A DNA stretch of 64,000 nt from Rhizobacter sp. Root1238. GTDB lineage: Bacteria > Pseudomonadota > Gammaproteobacteria > Burkholderiales > Burkholderiaceae_C. How positions within the stretch are numbered: the first letter of the stretch is position 1; each line of letters begins with the position of its first letter. The notes below the pieces were generated by a model. The model worked only from the letters and a program-made list of their open reading frames with translations, was not told the origin of the DNA and did no database searches. Positions 16,897-26,174 of the stretch are shown piece by piece. Both the position numbers and the translations under genes were made by a program. The DNA lies in assembly GCF_001425825.1 (NCBI RefSeq), contig NZ_LMDM01000016.1:1-64000 (forward strand), read 5' to 3'.

Positions 16897-17538
16897 ATGA
16901 AGATCGCCCTGATCGGTGCCACCGGCTTCGTCGGCTCCGAAGTGCTGAAAGAACTGCTGTCGCGCGGCCACCAGGTGACTGCGCTGGCCCGCCATCCGGA
17001 CAAACTCGCCGGCCAGCTCGGCCTGAAGGTCGTCAAGGCCGATGCGCTCGATGCCGCCCAGGTGGCCGCCGCGGTCGAAGGCCATGACGCGGTGGTCGAC
17101 TCGTACAACCCCGGCTGGAGCGAGCCGCGCATCCACGACCTGTTCCTGCAGGGCACGCGTGCCATCCTCGACGGCGTCAAGCGCTCGGGCGTCAAGCGGG
17201 TGCTGGTGGTCGGCGGGGCCGGCAGCCTGTTCGTCGCGCCCGGCGTGCAGCTGGTCGACACGCCGCACTTCCCGGCCGAGTACAAGCAAGGCGCCCTCGC
17301 CGCCCGCGAAGCGCTGAACCAGATCCGCGGCGAGACTGCACTGGACTGGACCTTCCTGTCGCCCGCCGCGCTGCTCGCGCCCGGGCCGCGCACCGGCAAG
17401 TTCCGCATCGGCGCCGAAGAACTGCTGATGGACGGCGACAAGCCGGCCGGCCTGTCGGTGGCCGACCTCGCGGTCGCGATCGTCGACGAGATCGAGACGC
17501 CGAAGCACATCCGCAAGCGCTTCACAGCCGCTTACTGA
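16897..17538 (+). CDS. NAD(P)-binding Rossmann protein (NmrA/BVR-B/YwnB-like)
   Basis: A 213-residue atypical short-chain dehydrogenase with the dinucleotide motif GATGFVGSEVLKEL at the N-terminus and LALARHPDKL-like NADP ribose recognition after strand 2. It lacks a clear YxxxK pair, as is usual for the BVR-B/YwnB group of stress-induced reductases. It is divergent from a LysR gene and likely controlled by it. The substrate is unknown; quinone or flavin reduction has been shown for some relatives. Confidence 0.85.
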   Translation: MKIALIGATGFVGSEVLKELLSRGHQVTALARHPDKLAGQLGLKVVKADALDAAQVAAAVEGHDAVVDSYNPGWSEPRIHDLFLQGTRAILDGVKRSGVKRVLVVGGAGSLFVAPGVQLVDTPHFPAEYKQGALAAREALNQIRGETALDWTFLSPAALLAPGPRTGKFRIGAEELLMDGDKPAGLSVADLAVAIVDEIETPKHIRKRFTAAY

Positions 17539-17613
17539 GTCCACCGGATCCGGGGGGCCGCCGCAGCGGCGCCTCCCGCGGACAATCCCGCCACAACCAC
17601 TGGAGGGATTCTC

Positions 17614-18861
17614 GTGTCCGATGCCTTGCGCGCCGATCTGGCGAGCCGCCGCCTTGTCTTGAAGGGTCTGAGTTCCGCCGTGCTGCTGGCCCTGGCGGCC
17701 TGCGGCGGCGGTGGGGGCGGCGACAGCAGCCCGGCCCCAGCCCCGGTCGGCGGCACGCCGCCCGCGCCGGTCCCGCCGGCACCGGTTCCGCCGGCGCCTC
17801 CGGCACCCGGCCTGCCGCCGCTGTCGGCAGCGCTGCCCCGCCTGCGTGGCACCAGCATCTTTCCGGACCACGGCTGGACCGACACCACCGGCAGCCATTG
17901 GCAGAACGTCCCCGAGCTGCCGGCGGCCGGTGCCAACGTCGCGCGGCTGTTCATCCAGCCGTTCGACTTCCAGACCGGTGCCGCGCTGCTGCCCGGCCAG
18001 CCGCTCGCTGCGCGCCTGCAGGCATCGATCGCGCAATGGGGCACGCTGATCGACTGGTGCCTGTCGAAGCGCATGCATGTGGTGCTGGCGGCCACGCTCG
18101 ATGTCAGCTGGCCGAGCAGCGGCGTCTGGCCCGACGACGGCCGCGCGCTGTGGTCCGACCCGTCGGCGCAGGCCGAGTTCGTCGAGGCCTGGGGCGAGCT
18201 GGCGCAGAAGTACCTCGGCGTGCAGGGCATCGTGTTCGACCTGCTGAACGAGCCGCAAGGCCGCACCGCCGGCGAGATCGCCAACAACCATGCGGTGGCG
18301 AAGGACGCCTGGAACCTGCTGCACCAACTGGCGCTCGCGCAGATCCGCCATGTCGACCCCGGCCGCTGGGTGGTCCTGCAGCCGGTGTGGGGCGACCAGA
18401 AGAACTTCGCCGATCTGCAGCCCAACGGCGACGCGAAGACCGTCTACAGCTTCCACCACTACGGCCCGCACTACTTCACGCACCAGGGCGTCGGAAGCTT
18501 CCCGGCGCCAGGGACGGTGGGCTACCCGGGCGTGACCCGCGACACCGACTTCACCGCGCCGCAGCAGTGGAACAAGGCGGCGCTCGCCATCGACATGCAG
18601 CCGGCGCTCGACTACGCCACGACGCATTCGGTGCGCATGATGCTGGGCGAGTTCGGCTGCACGCGCGCTGCGCCGTCCGCCGACCGTGGCCGCTGGGTGG
18701 CCGATGCGATGTCGCTGGCCGAGGCGGCCGGGCTGGACATCGTCTACTACCAGTACGACGGCTGGGGCGTGCCGAGCGACTTCGCGGCCGGCTGGGCGTT
18801 CGAGAACTCGACGGTCACCGACACGGTGCTGGCCTCGTTCGCGCTGAACAAGACGGCCTGA
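17614..18861 (+). CDS. Glycoside hydrolase family 5 lipoprotein (cellulase-like)
   Basis: A 415-residue secreted enzyme starting at GTG with a tggaggga site. The N-terminus has an RR pair (ASRRLVLKG) and a lipobox LALAACG at about residue 31. A Gly/Ser stretch and a Pro-Ala-Val linker (residues ~34-68) lead to the catalytic TIM barrel. The GH5 acid/base is in FDLLNEPQG and the nucleophile Glu in MMLGEFGCTR, with VYSFHHYGPHYF between them. It cleaves beta-1,4-type glucans or mannans; substrate specificity is not decided. It probably acts anchored to the outer membrane. Confidence 0.9.
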   Translation: MSDALRADLASRRLVLKGLSSAVLLALAACGGGGGGDSSPAPAPVGGTPPAPVPPAPVPPAPPAPGLPPLSAALPRLRGTSIFPDHGWTDTTGSHWQNVPELPAAGANVARLFIQPFDFQTGAALLPGQPLAARLQASIAQWGTLIDWCLSKRMHVVLAATLDVSWPSSGVWPDDGRALWSDPSAQAEFVEAWGELAQKYLGVQGIVFDLLNEPQGRTAGEIANNHAVAKDAWNLLHQLALAQIRHVDPGRWVVLQPVWGDQKNFADLQPNGDAKTVYSFHHYGPHYFTHQGVGSFPAPGTVGYPGVTRDTDFTAPQQWNKAALAIDMQPALDYATTHSVRMMLGEFGCTRAAPSADRGRWVADAMSLAEAAGLDIVYYQYDGWGVPSDFAAGWAFENSTVTDTVLASFALNKTA

Positions 18862-18959
18862 GCACGGCCTGGTGGCGCGAGCCACCGGGCCGCCATGGTC
18901 CGGTTCTCGCATTCAGCCGCTGAACTGACTACAGTCGTCACTCCAGCGGCACAGCCACC

Positions 18960-19226
18960 ATGACACTCGACCAATTGCAAGCCGTGAAGCAGTGGCATGT
19001 CGGCCACCGCGAGCTGCAGCCGGTCGAGTACCACGCCTGGGACGCGGTGCTGACGCTCTGGGTGATGGGCTGGATGGGGCTGCCGGCCTCGCTGCTGCTG
19101 CGCCAGCCGGTCGTGGTCGGCGCCTGCGTGCTGCTGTTCTTCGTGCCCGGGCGCTACGTGGCGCTGCGGCGCTGGCTGCACCGGGCCCGGCGGCTGCGCT
19201 GCGACTGGCTGACCTCGCTGCGCTGA
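18960..19226 (+). CDS. Small two-helix membrane protein, unknown
   Basis: 88 residues: an N-terminal helix rich in His/Gln, two hydrophobic segments (residues ~28-46 and ~50-66), and an Arg/Leu-rich C-terminal tail that should lie in the cytoplasm. The reading frame keeps the high third-position GC of its neighbours. I recognise no family. It lies 21 bases before the convergent methyltransferase stop. Confidence 0.6.
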   Translation: MTLDQLQAVKQWHVGHRELQPVEYHAWDAVLTLWVMGWMGLPASLLLRQPVVVGACVLLFFVPGRYVALRRWLHRARRLRCDWLTSLR

Positions 19227-19247
19227 CGCGCGCTCACGCGACCCCGG

Positions 19248-20078
19248 CTACGTGTCCTTGCGCACCGCGACGACGTGTGCCTGGATCTGCCCGTCCACCG
19301 CACCCGGCCCGAAGCGCGCCGCCAGCGCCTCGGCGCAGGCGGCCGTGGCACCGGCCAGGTCGCCGGTGGATCGCGCCTCGATCTCGCCGCGCAACGGCGT
19401 GCCCTCGCAGTAGGCGCGTGCCACCACCAGCGCCGACCCGGCCCGGCTGCGCGCAGCCAGCGTCTCGACGTGCACCGTCTCGCGCCAGCCGCCCGCCCGC
19501 AGATCGGCCTCGATCGCCGAGCGCTCGAAGTAGCCGTGCGGCGTGCGCGCCATGAAGCGCGGCGGATCCTGCGGACAGCGCACGGCCAGCGCCTGCGTCA
19601 CCGTGTCGGCAAACTCGTTCGCCTCGATGCGGTCCCACACGTTGAACAACAGCGTGCCACCGCGCCTGAGCACGCGCCGCGCCTCGGCGAAGGCGCGTGG
19701 CTTGTCCGGAAAGAACATCGCGCCGAACTGGCAGACGACGAGCTCGAAGCGCCCGTCGTCGAACGGCAGCTGCAGCGCATCGGCCTGCTGCCAGTGCACC
19801 GGCCGCGAGGTGCCCACCGCGGCGGCGCGTGCCAGCATCGGCGGATTCAGGTCGGTGGCGAGCAGCGACACCGCCTCGGGCAGGGCCGTCGCCAGCGCGC
19901 GCGTGACGACGCCCGTGCCTGCCGCCGTCTCGAGCACGCTGGCGGGGCCGATCTGCACCGCACGGTGCGCCAGGTCGGCCGCATACGGCGCAAAGATCAA
20001 GGGCACCAGCTGGGTGTCGTAGAGATCGGGAATCGAGCCGGCGAACACCGTGTCGGAACCAGGTCGGTCCATGGCCAT
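19248..20078 (-). CDS. Class I SAM-dependent methyltransferase
   Basis: A 276-residue methyltransferase of the UbiE/Coq5-like group. Motif I is VLETAAGTGVVTRALA, motif II LVVCQFGAMFFPDK and motif III LRRGGTLLFNVWDR. The substrate is unknown. It is the last gene of a five-gene run on the minus strand (Crp regulator, two YeeE/YedE proteins, persulfide dioxygenase-rhodanese), with 17 bases separating it from the dioxygenase gene. A role in sulfur metabolism, such as thiol methylation, is possible but not shown. Confidence 0.88.
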   Translation of the reverse strand: MAMDRPGSDTVFAGSIPDLYDTQLVPLIFAPYAADLAHRAVQIGPASVLETAAGTGVVTRALATALPEAVSLLATDLNPPMLARAAAVGTSRPVHWQQADALQLPFDDGRFELVVCQFGAMFFPDKPRAFAEARRVLRRGGTLLFNVWDRIEANEFADTVTQALAVRCPQDPPRFMARTPHGYFERSAIEADLRAGGWRETVHVETLAARSRAGSALVVARAYCEGTPLRGEIEARSTGDLAGATAACAEALAARFGPGAVDGQIQAHVVAVRKDT

Positions 20079-20095
20079 CTCCTTGCGCGGTCAAC

Positions 20096-21175
20096 TCAGG
20101 GCGCCGCGCCTTCCACCGGCAAGGCGTCGGCGCGCCAGCGCAGCATGCCACCAGCCAGGTTGGCCAGCTCGCTGAAACCCGCTTTCTGCAGCAGCACCTG
20201 CGCCTGCGCCGAGCGCGCGCCCGAGCGGCACACCGTCACCACCGGGCGATCGCGCGCGATCTCGCCGCTGCGCGCGGCCAGCTCGGCCAGGGGCACGAGC
20301 CGCGCCCCGCGGATGTGGCCGAAGGCGTCGTTGAACTCCGCCGGCTCGCGCACGTCGATCACCTGCACGTCACCGGCCGCCAGGCGCTCGGCCAGCGCCG
20401 TCGGCTGGATCTCCCACACGCCGCCGAAGCTGAAGGTGAGCGGTGCCCAGCCCGGCTCCTGCGGCGGCGCGGTGTCGCCCTCGGGCCGTCCGCAGCGCAG
20501 GTTGGCCGGCACCGCGATCTGCATCAGCTTCGGGTGCGGCAGGCCCAGGTTCGTCATGTAGCCCTCGAAGTCCGCCAGGCTCGCATCGCCGCCCAGGCGC
20601 GGGTTGTAGCGGCGCTCCTCGGCGACGCTGGTCACGGTGAGCCCGCGGTAGTCATGCGCCGGGTACAGCAGGCACTCCGGCGGCAGCGACAGGATCTGCT
20701 GCTGCACCGAGCGGTACAGCTGCCCCGCGCTGCCCTGCTGGAAATCGGTGCGGCCGCAGCCGCGGATCAGCAGCGCATCGCCGGTGAAGGCCATGCGTTC
20801 GTCGTCCATCACATAGGTGAGGCAGCCGTCGGTGTGGCCGGGCGTCGCGCGCACCTGCAGGTGGCGCGTGCCGAAGGCCACGCGATCGCCCTGCGCGAGC
20901 AGGCGATCGGCCTCGTGCACGCCCGCGGCCCGTGACAGCAGGATGCGGCTGCCCAGCCGCTGCTTCAGCAGCCAGGCGCCGGTGACGTGGTCGGCATGCA
21001 CATGGGTGTCGAGCGTCGCCACCAGGCGCAGGCCCAGCTCGCGCAGCAGCGCGGCGTCGCGTCGCACATGCTCGTAGACCGGGTCGATGAGCACCGCCTC
21101 GCCCGCCACGTCATCGCCGAGCAGGTAGGTGTAGGTGGACGATGGCGTGTCGAAGAGTTGGCGGAAGACCAGCAT
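20096..21175 (-). CDS. Persulfide dioxygenase-rhodanese fusion (ETHE1-like)
   Basis: A 359-residue fusion. Residues 1-240 are an ETHE1-type metallo-beta-lactamase fold with the iron site THVHADH, TPGHTDG and the GCGRTDFQQG signature. Residues ~265-355 are a rhodanese domain with active-site loop VCRSGARS. Such fusions oxidise glutathione persulfide to sulfite and transfer sulfane sulfur, giving thiosulfate. The start at 21175 was picked because upstream codons read as another frame of YeeE. It lies 11 bases after the YeeE-type gene, consistent with a sulfide-oxidation operon. Confidence 0.93.
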   Translation of the reverse strand: MLVFRQLFDTPSSTYTYLLGDDVAGEAVLIDPVYEHVRRDAALLRELGLRLVATLDTHVHADHVTGAWLLKQRLGSRILLSRAAGVHEADRLLAQGDRVAFGTRHLQVRATPGHTDGCLTYVMDDERMAFTGDALLIRGCGRTDFQQGSAGQLYRSVQQQILSLPPECLLYPAHDYRGLTVTSVAEERRYNPRLGGDASLADFEGYMTNLGLPHPKLMQIAVPANLRCGRPEGDTAPPQEPGWAPLTFSFGGVWEIQPTALAERLAAGDVQVIDVREPAEFNDAFGHIRGARLVPLAELAARSGEIARDRPVVTVCRSGARSAQAQVLLQKAGFSELANLAGGMLRWRADALPVEGAAP

Positions 21176-21186
21176 CGCGGCTCCTG

Positions 21187-21600
21187 TCAGCGGGCGGCGA
21201 GCCAGCGGTCGTGGATCGCCATGCCGGCCAGCATCGCCACGACGAACAGCGCCGCCGGCCACCAGCCGCGGGCCAGCGCCACCAGCGCCGGTCCCGGGCA
21301 GAAGCCGCCGATGCCCCAGCCGATGCCGAACAGCACGCCGCCGCCGATCAGCCGTGCATCGACCCGCGTGCTGGCCGGGATGTCCATCGCCGCACCGGAC
21401 CAGGCGGTGCGGCGGCGCCGCGCGATCGCGAAGGCCGGCAGCCCGACGGCGATCGCGCCGGCCATCACCAGCGCGAGGCCCGGGTTCCACGCACCGGCCA
21501 GGTCGAGAAAGCCCTTGACCTGCGCCGGGTCGGTCATGCCGCTGGCGATCAGCCCGAGGCCGAAGACCAGGCCGCTCAGCAACGCGATGAAGGATCGCAT
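21187..21600 (-). CDS. YeeE/YedE-family half-transporter (DUF6691)
   Basis: A 137-residue membrane protein with four hydrophobic segments and the conserved loop GGFCPGPALVALARG. It pairs with the larger-motif partner encoded 11 bases upstream; together they correspond to the two halves of a YeeE/YedE sulfur (thiosulfate or sulfide-derived) transporter such as PmpA/PmpB. The start at 21600 has an gaag site. Its place next to the persulfide dioxygenase gene supports sulfur-species transport. Confidence 0.88.
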   Translation of the reverse strand: MRSFIALLSGLVFGLGLIASGMTDPAQVKGFLDLAGAWNPGLALVMAGAIAVGLPAFAIARRRRTAWSGAAMDIPASTRVDARLIGGGVLFGIGWGIGGFCPGPALVALARGWWPAALFVVAMLAGMAIHDRWLAAR

Positions 21601-21611
21601 CTTCGTCTCCT

Positions 21612-22055
21612 TCAGAAGAGGTGCCGCAGCACGAACACGGTGGCGAAGCCGGCGCCCATGAAGGCCAGCACATTGGCCAGCGAGCGCCGCGACAGCCGGC
21701 TCAACCCGCACACGCCATGCCCGCTGGTGCAGCCGTTGCCCAGGCGCACGCCGATGCCCACCAGCAGGCCGGCGGCGATCAACGCGCCGGGCCCGACATC
21801 GACCGATGCGGCCGGCCACGGCGCCCACAGGCGCCAGGCCCACGGTGCGAGAAGCAGTCCGCCGATGAAGGCCAGCGAGCCGCGATGCGCCTGCAGCGGC
21901 GCCCGCGCGAGCACCGCCCGCCATGGCGCCGCGACGATGCCGGCAATGCCGGCAACGCGGCCGTTGCCGAGCAGGTAGAGGGCCGTCGCCAGCCCGATGC
22001 CCAGGCCGCCGGCCAGCGAGGCCCACGGCGTGAAGCTGTTCCAGTCGATGTTCAT
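21612..22055 (-). CDS. YeeE/YedE-family sulfur transporter half
   Basis: A 147-residue membrane protein, four hydrophobic segments, with the hallmark GNGCTSGHGVCGLSRLS of YeeE/YedE thiosulfate transporters, where the cysteines guide sulfur anions through the pore. The gene is 64 bases downstream of the Crp-type regulator gene on the same strand, and a perfect Crp-like palindrome lies in that gap. The start at 22055 matches the family N-terminus. Confidence 0.9.
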   Translation of the reverse strand: MNIDWNSFTPWASLAGGLGIGLATALYLLGNGRVAGIAGIVAAPWRAVLARAPLQAHRGSLAFIGGLLLAPWAWRLWAPWPAASVDVGPGALIAAGLLVGIGVRLGNGCTSGHGVCGLSRLSRRSLANVLAFMGAGFATVFVLRHLF

Positions 22056-22088
22056 CCGGCCAGTGTGGCGCAGGTGGGCGGCGGCCTC

Positions 22089-22104
22089 TGTGACCCAGGT
22101 CACA
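22089..22104. promoter_or_regulatory. Perfect Crp/Fnr-type palindrome
   Basis: The 16-base sequence tgtgacccaggtcaca has perfect 7-base arms (tgtgacc/ggtcaca). This is the classic half-site form of Crp-family operators. It lies between the Crp-type regulator gene and the YeeE/YedE gene, 34 bases before the latter's start codon, and is a likely site for control of the sulfur operon by that regulator. Confidence 0.6.
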
Positions 22105-22119
22105 CAGCCGGCGACACCC

Positions 22120-22785
22120 TCACAGCGCAACGAAGCGCGCCAGCGCTGCCGCGTCCAGCACCTCGATCTGCTCGCGCCCGAGCCGCAGCCAGCCCTGGTC
22201 CGCAAAGTTCTTCAGCAGCCGGCTGACGATCTCGCGCACGCTGCCGAGTTCGTCGGCCAGCGCCTGGTGCGTGGTGCGCAGCGGCGATTCGCGCGCCACC
22301 AGCAGTGCCGCCAGGCGCTGGTCGAGCTTCTGGAACGCAACCGCCGACACCAGCGCCATCAGGTCGGTGAGTCGCTGCGAGAAATGGCTGAACACATGCT
22401 CGCGAAACGACTCCAGCTGCGCCATCAGGCGCTTGAACGCCGCCGGCGGCAGCACGACGAGCTCGAGGTCGCGCTCGGCCATGCCGCGCGCGTGGTACGG
22501 CGCGTGGCCGAGCAGGCAGCTGCTGGTCAGGATGCAGCTGTCGCCCGGCCGCACCTGGTACAGGTGCAGCTCGCGCCCGCTGGGCGCCGCCTTGACGATG
22601 CGCACGCTGCCCGACAGCAGCAGGGGAAAGCCCCGGCACGGCTGGTTCTCGTCGAACATCAGGCTGCCGGCCGGCATGCGCAGCAGCGCCGCGTCGGCCA
22701 GCAGCTGCGCCAGCTGCACGTCGGGCAGCTCGCGCAGCATCGGGTAGCGCTGCAGCACCAGGGCCTGGGTCGCGGCATCGATCAT
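22120..22785 (-). CDS. Crp/Fnr-family transcriptional regulator
   Basis: A 221-residue regulator with an N-terminal cyclic-nucleotide-binding-like beta-roll (LLLSGSVRIVKAAPSGRELHLYQVRPGD) and a C-terminal winged helix (THQALADELGSVREIVSRLLK). It lacks the N-terminal four-cysteine cluster of Fnr, so it does not look like an oxygen-sensing Fe-S protein. Two cysteines in GDSCILTSSCLLGH could sense sulfur species; this is an inference. It is the first gene of the sulfur operon. Confidence 0.92.
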   Translation of the reverse strand: MIDAATQALVLQRYPMLRELPDVQLAQLLADAALLRMPAGSLMFDENQPCRGFPLLLSGSVRIVKAAPSGRELHLYQVRPGDSCILTSSCLLGHAPYHARGMAERDLELVVLPPAAFKRLMAQLESFREHVFSHFSQRLTDLMALVSAVAFQKLDQRLAALLVARESPLRTTHQALADELGSVREIVSRLLKNFADQGWLRLGREQIEVLDAAALARFVAL

Positions 22786-22810
22786 CGCCCGGCCCTCGAC
22801 GGCACGCCGC

Positions 22811-24127
22811 TCAGAGTTCGCGCAGCGCCGTCGTCACCGGCAGCCGCGCCGCGCGCACCGCCGGGAACAGCCCGCCGATGAAGCCGATCGCGAGCGCCCA
22901 TTTGAGCCCGGTCCACAGCAGGTCGGGCGACACCCGCAGCGCAAAACTGAGCTTGCCGACCGAGCCGGCCGCCATCGTCGACGCGCCGTAGCCGTCGAAC
23001 ACCGCCCACGCCAGCAGCCCGCCGAGCACGCCGCCGATGAGCGCGAGCAGCATGGTCTCGAGCATCACCGCCACCACCACCGGCACGCCCGGGAAACCGA
23101 TCGCGCGCAGCGTCGCGATCTCGCGCGCCCGCGCCGCCACCGCGGCGAACATCGTGTTCAGCGCACCGAACATCGCGCCGATCGCCATGATGCTGCCGAC
23201 CGTGATGCCGATGATGCGCAGCACCTTGGTGACGCCTTCGGACTGCTTGCTGAAGTAGTCGAGCGTGGTCGTCGCGTCGACCTGCAGCTGCGGGTTGGCT
23301 TCGAGCGCCGCCTTCAGCGTCTTGAAGGCCTGCGGATCGGCCAGCTTCGCGGTCACCGAGGTGCGGCTGCCGCCGCGGCGGTAGGTGTCGGCCACCACGT
23401 TGCCGTCGGCCCAGATCTCCGATTCGAGTGCATCGCCGGTCGCGAAAACGCCGGCCACCGTCCAGGTCTGCGCGCCCAGGCGCACCGTGCCGCCCGGCAC
23501 CAGCCCGGCGAACTGCCGTGCCGCGCCCTGCCCGACCACCAGCTCGCGCAGGCCCGGCCCGAAGGCCTTGCCGGCGATGATCTTCGCCTGCGGCCGCACC
23601 GCCCACGCCCGTTCTCCGACGCCGCGCAGCTGCACGCTGCCTTCCTCGCCGGGCGCCCCGCCCTTCACCGGCAGGTTGGCGGCCACCACCAGCTCTTCCG
23701 AGGCCAGCGGCTCGCCCTTGTCGTTGCGCGCGATGCCGTCGGCCTGCTGGATCAGCGCGATGTTCTCGCGCGTCAGCACCGACGACACCTCCGACGCGGA
23801 GCCGCCGCGCATCACGATCACGCTGTCGGTGCCGCCGGTGCGGCGCAGCGTCTCGGCATAGCCCTCGGCCATCGACAGCAGCGAGACCAGCACGCCGACC
23901 ACGCCGGCGATGCCGACCACGATCACGCCCGACGACCCCAGCCGCTGCGTCAGCGTGCTGATGCCGACGTTGGCCACCGACAGCGTCTGCCGGCCGCGCC
24001 GCGTCAGCAGCAGCCAGCCGGCCAGCAGCACCGCCAGCGCCAGCGCGCCCGGCCACGGCAGCATGACCCACGCCGCCAGCACCAGCGCCAGCAGCACGAC
24101 GAGACCCACATTGATCAACCAGTTCAT
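22811..24127 (-). CDS. ABC transporter permease (MacB/FtsX type), second copy
   Basis: A 438-residue permease: two N-terminal hydrophobic stretches, a large periplasmic core domain (residues ~75-290) and three C-terminal helices with the FtsX signature (EIATLRAIGFPGVPVVVAVMLE). It is the fourth gene of an export operon with a membrane-fusion protein, ATPase and another permease. A 122-base gap before it holds a bipartite hairpin repeat. Its N-terminus has an additional pair of hydrophobic helices compared with the first permease. Confidence 0.88.
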   Translation of the reverse strand: MNWLINVGLVVLLALVLAAWVMLPWPGALALAVLLAGWLLLTRRGRQTLSVANVGISTLTQRLGSSGVIVVGIAGVVGVLVSLLSMAEGYAETLRRTGGTDSVIVMRGGSASEVSSVLTRENIALIQQADGIARNDKGEPLASEELVVAANLPVKGGAPGEEGSVQLRGVGERAWAVRPQAKIIAGKAFGPGLRELVVGQGAARQFAGLVPGGTVRLGAQTWTVAGVFATGDALESEIWADGNVVADTYRRGGSRTSVTAKLADPQAFKTLKAALEANPQLQVDATTTLDYFSKQSEGVTKVLRIIGITVGSIMAIGAMFGALNTMFAAVAARAREIATLRAIGFPGVPVVVAVMLETMLLALIGGVLGGLLAWAVFDGYGASTMAAGSVGKLSFALRVSPDLLWTGLKWALAIGFIGGLFPAVRAARLPVTTALREL

Positions 24128-24211
24128 GACAGCCCCTCGTCGGTCGAGTACGCCCGCCGATCCCCCGAGGGGATGCCGGCCGGCTTGGGAGCGGCCCGGC
24201 GCTCGGCCGGC
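24126..24211 (+). repeat. Bipartite hairpin repeat, copy 2
   Basis: Same layout as 13614-13697. A leader agcccctcg is followed by hairpin A (atcccccgaggggat, 24160-24174). Hairpin B has perfect arms gccggccg (24175-24182) and cggccggc (24204-24211) around the constant loop cttgggagcggcccggcgc. It separates the two permease genes and abuts the start codon of the downstream one. Confidence 0.8.
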
Positions 24212-24249
24212 TCTGCGTTCAATCGCATTGGCATGTGTTCGTCTCCCGT

Positions 24250-25416
24250 TCAGCGGCCCGCGAGGGCGTCGACGATGTTCAGCCGCATCGCGTTCCAGGC
24301 CGGCAACGCGCCCACGACGATGCCGATGCCGGCCATCAGCACGATGCCGAGCGTCCAGCTGCCGGAGCCGACCGACGGCAGGTTCAGCATGCCGCCGCTG
24401 CCGGCGCTGACGGCCGGGATGATCAGCGTCGCGAGGCCCAGCCCGATCAGCCCGCCCAGCATCAGCAGCAGCACCGATTCGGCCAGCACCATCGCGAGCA
24501 CGCTGCGGCCGGAGAAGCCGATCGTCTTCAGCACCGCGATCTCGCTGGTGCGCTCGCGCACCGCCTGCATCATCGTGTTGCCCGACAGCAGCAGCAGCGT
24601 GAAGAACACCGCACCCATGATCGAGCCGACGATCAGCCCGATGTCGGCCAGCTGCTTCATCCACGACGCGGTGGCCGCCTGCTCGGTCTGCGTGCGCGTC
24701 TCGTGGTCGGAGTTGGCCGACAGCGCGTCGATCGCCTTCGCGACGCGGTCGGCCTGGTTCACGTCGGTGACGCGCGTCACGTACCAGCCGGCCGCGCCCT
24801 GGTTGTACGGCGTGGTCTCGTCGAAGTACTTCCAGTTCAGCAGGAACATCTGGTCGAAGAAGCCGCCGGTCTTCTTGTCGGTGGCATGCAGGATGCCGAC
24901 GATGTCGAACTGCCAGTTCTTGCTGCCCGAGCGGTCGGGGAAGATGTTCGACTGCAGCGGCACCCGGTCGCCGACCTTCCAGCCGAAGCGCTGCGCGAGC
25001 TTCTCGCCGACCAGCGCGCCGGTGCGGGTTCCGGTGAAGGCCTTGCGTTCCGCCTCGCTCACCGCGACCTCGGGGAACAGGTCGAGGTAGTTGGGTGCCA
25101 CCGCGAAGCTGAACACCTGGTTGTGCGGGTCCTGGTAAGCGCCGCCGAACCAGTTGGCATAGGCCACCGCCTTCACGCCGTCGACCCGCTCGATCTGCTG
25201 CGTGAGCGACAGCGGCAGCGTCTGGATGAACGACAGCTTCGAGCCGGTCTGCAGCCGCGCCGCGCCGTTCGCGCTCTGGCCGGCCTGCGAGAACGAGGTG
25301 CGCACGGCATCGAGCAGCCCGAACAGCAGGAAGGCCGCGATGATCGAGACCAGCGTCAGCACGGTGCGCGTCTTGCGCCGGAACAGCGAGGCCCAGACGA
25401 GGTGGAGGTATTTCAT
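24250..25416 (-). CDS. ABC transporter permease (MacB/FtsX type), first copy
   Basis: A 388-residue permease with one N-terminal helix, a large periplasmic domain (residues ~45-260) and three C-terminal helices. The FtsX region reads [23 protein letters not shown]. It pairs with the other permease of the operon, presumably as a heterodimer, and with the ATPase encoded 19 bases upstream. The likely function is ATP-driven export or mechanotransmission through the fusion protein; the substrate is unknown. Confidence 0.9.
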   Translation of the reverse strand: MKYLHLVWASLFRRKTRTVLTLVSIIAAFLLFGLLDAVRTSFSQAGQSANGAARLQTGSKLSFIQTLPLSLTQQIERVDGVKAVAYANWFGGAYQDPHNQVFSFAVAPNYLDLFPEVAVSEAERKAFTGTRTGALVGEKLAQRFGWKVGDRVPLQSNIFPDRSGSKNWQFDIVGILHATDKKTGGFFDQMFLLNWKYFDETTPYNQGAAGWYVTRVTDVNQADRVAKAIDALSANSDHETRTQTEQAATASWMKQLADIGLIVGSIMGAVFFTLLLLSGNTMMQAVRERTSEIAVLKTIGFSGRSVLAMVLAESVLLLMLGGLIGLGLATLIIPAVSAGSGGMLNLPSVGSGSWTLGIVLMAGIGIVVGALPAWNAMRLNIVDALAGR

Positions 25417-25435
25417 CGCAGGCTCCTTCGCGGAC

Positions 25436-26137
25436 TCATGCCGCCACCGCCGATGTCTCGGCCTGGCCGACCAGGCTGCCCTTGTCGAGGTGGTGCGTGC
25501 GGTGCGCGTACTCGGCGGCCTTCGGATCGTGGGTCACCATCACGATGGTCTTGCCGTGGTCGCGGTTCAGCACGCGCAGCAGGGCCAGCACGTCTTCGGC
25601 CGACTGGCGGTCGAGGTCGCCGGTGGGTTCGTCGCAGACCAGCAGCATCGGGTCGGAGACGATCGCGCGGGCGATCGACACCCGCTGCTGCTGGCCGCCC
25701 GACAGCTCGGTCGGCTTGTGCGACGCACGGTCGGCCAGGCCCACCAGCTGCAGCGCGATGGCCGCGCGCTTCTTGCGCTCGGCGGCCGACAGCTTGGTCA
25801 GCAGCAGCGGCAGCTCGACGTTGCGCTGCGCCGACAGCATCGGCATCAGGTTGTAGAACTGGAACACGAAGCCGACGCGCGATGCGCGCCACTTGGCGAG
25901 GGCGGCCGACTTCAGCTGGTCGATGCGCTGGCCGCCGACGCTGATGCTGCCGCCGGTGGGCACGTCGAGCCCGCCGATCAGGTTCAGCAGCGTGGTCTTG
26001 CCGGAGCCCGACGGGCCCATCAGCGCGACGAAGTCGCCCTGGGCGACATCGAGGTCGATGTGGTGCAGCACCTCGACCTTCTGGCGGCCGCGCTCGTACA
26101 CCTTGGAGAGGTCGCGGATCTCGATCAGCTGGGGCAT
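25436..26137 (-). CDS. ABC transporter ATP-binding protein (LolD/MacB-like)
   Basis: A 233-residue ATPase of the LolD/MacB family. Walker A is GPSGSGKTT, the Q-loop sits in [18 protein letters not shown], the signature is LSGGQQQR and Walker B is [12 protein letters not shown]. The ATG at 26137 follows an ggagatcc site. It lies between the membrane-fusion protein gene and two permease genes in one operon. Confidence 0.93.
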   Translation of the reverse strand: MPQLIEIRDLSKVYERGRQKVEVLHHIDLDVAQGDFVALMGPSGSGKTTLLNLIGGLDVPTGGSISVGGQRIDQLKSAALAKWRASRVGFVFQFYNLMPMLSAQRNVELPLLLTKLSAAERKKRAAIALQLVGLADRASHKPTELSGGQQQRVSIARAIVSDPMLLVCDEPTGDLDRQSAEDVLALLRVLNRDHGKTIVMVTHDPKAAEYAHRTHHLDKGSLVGQAETSAVAA

Positions 26138-26174
26138 GGGATCTCCTGGGATTGTCTTGTCGTTGGAGGGCACA

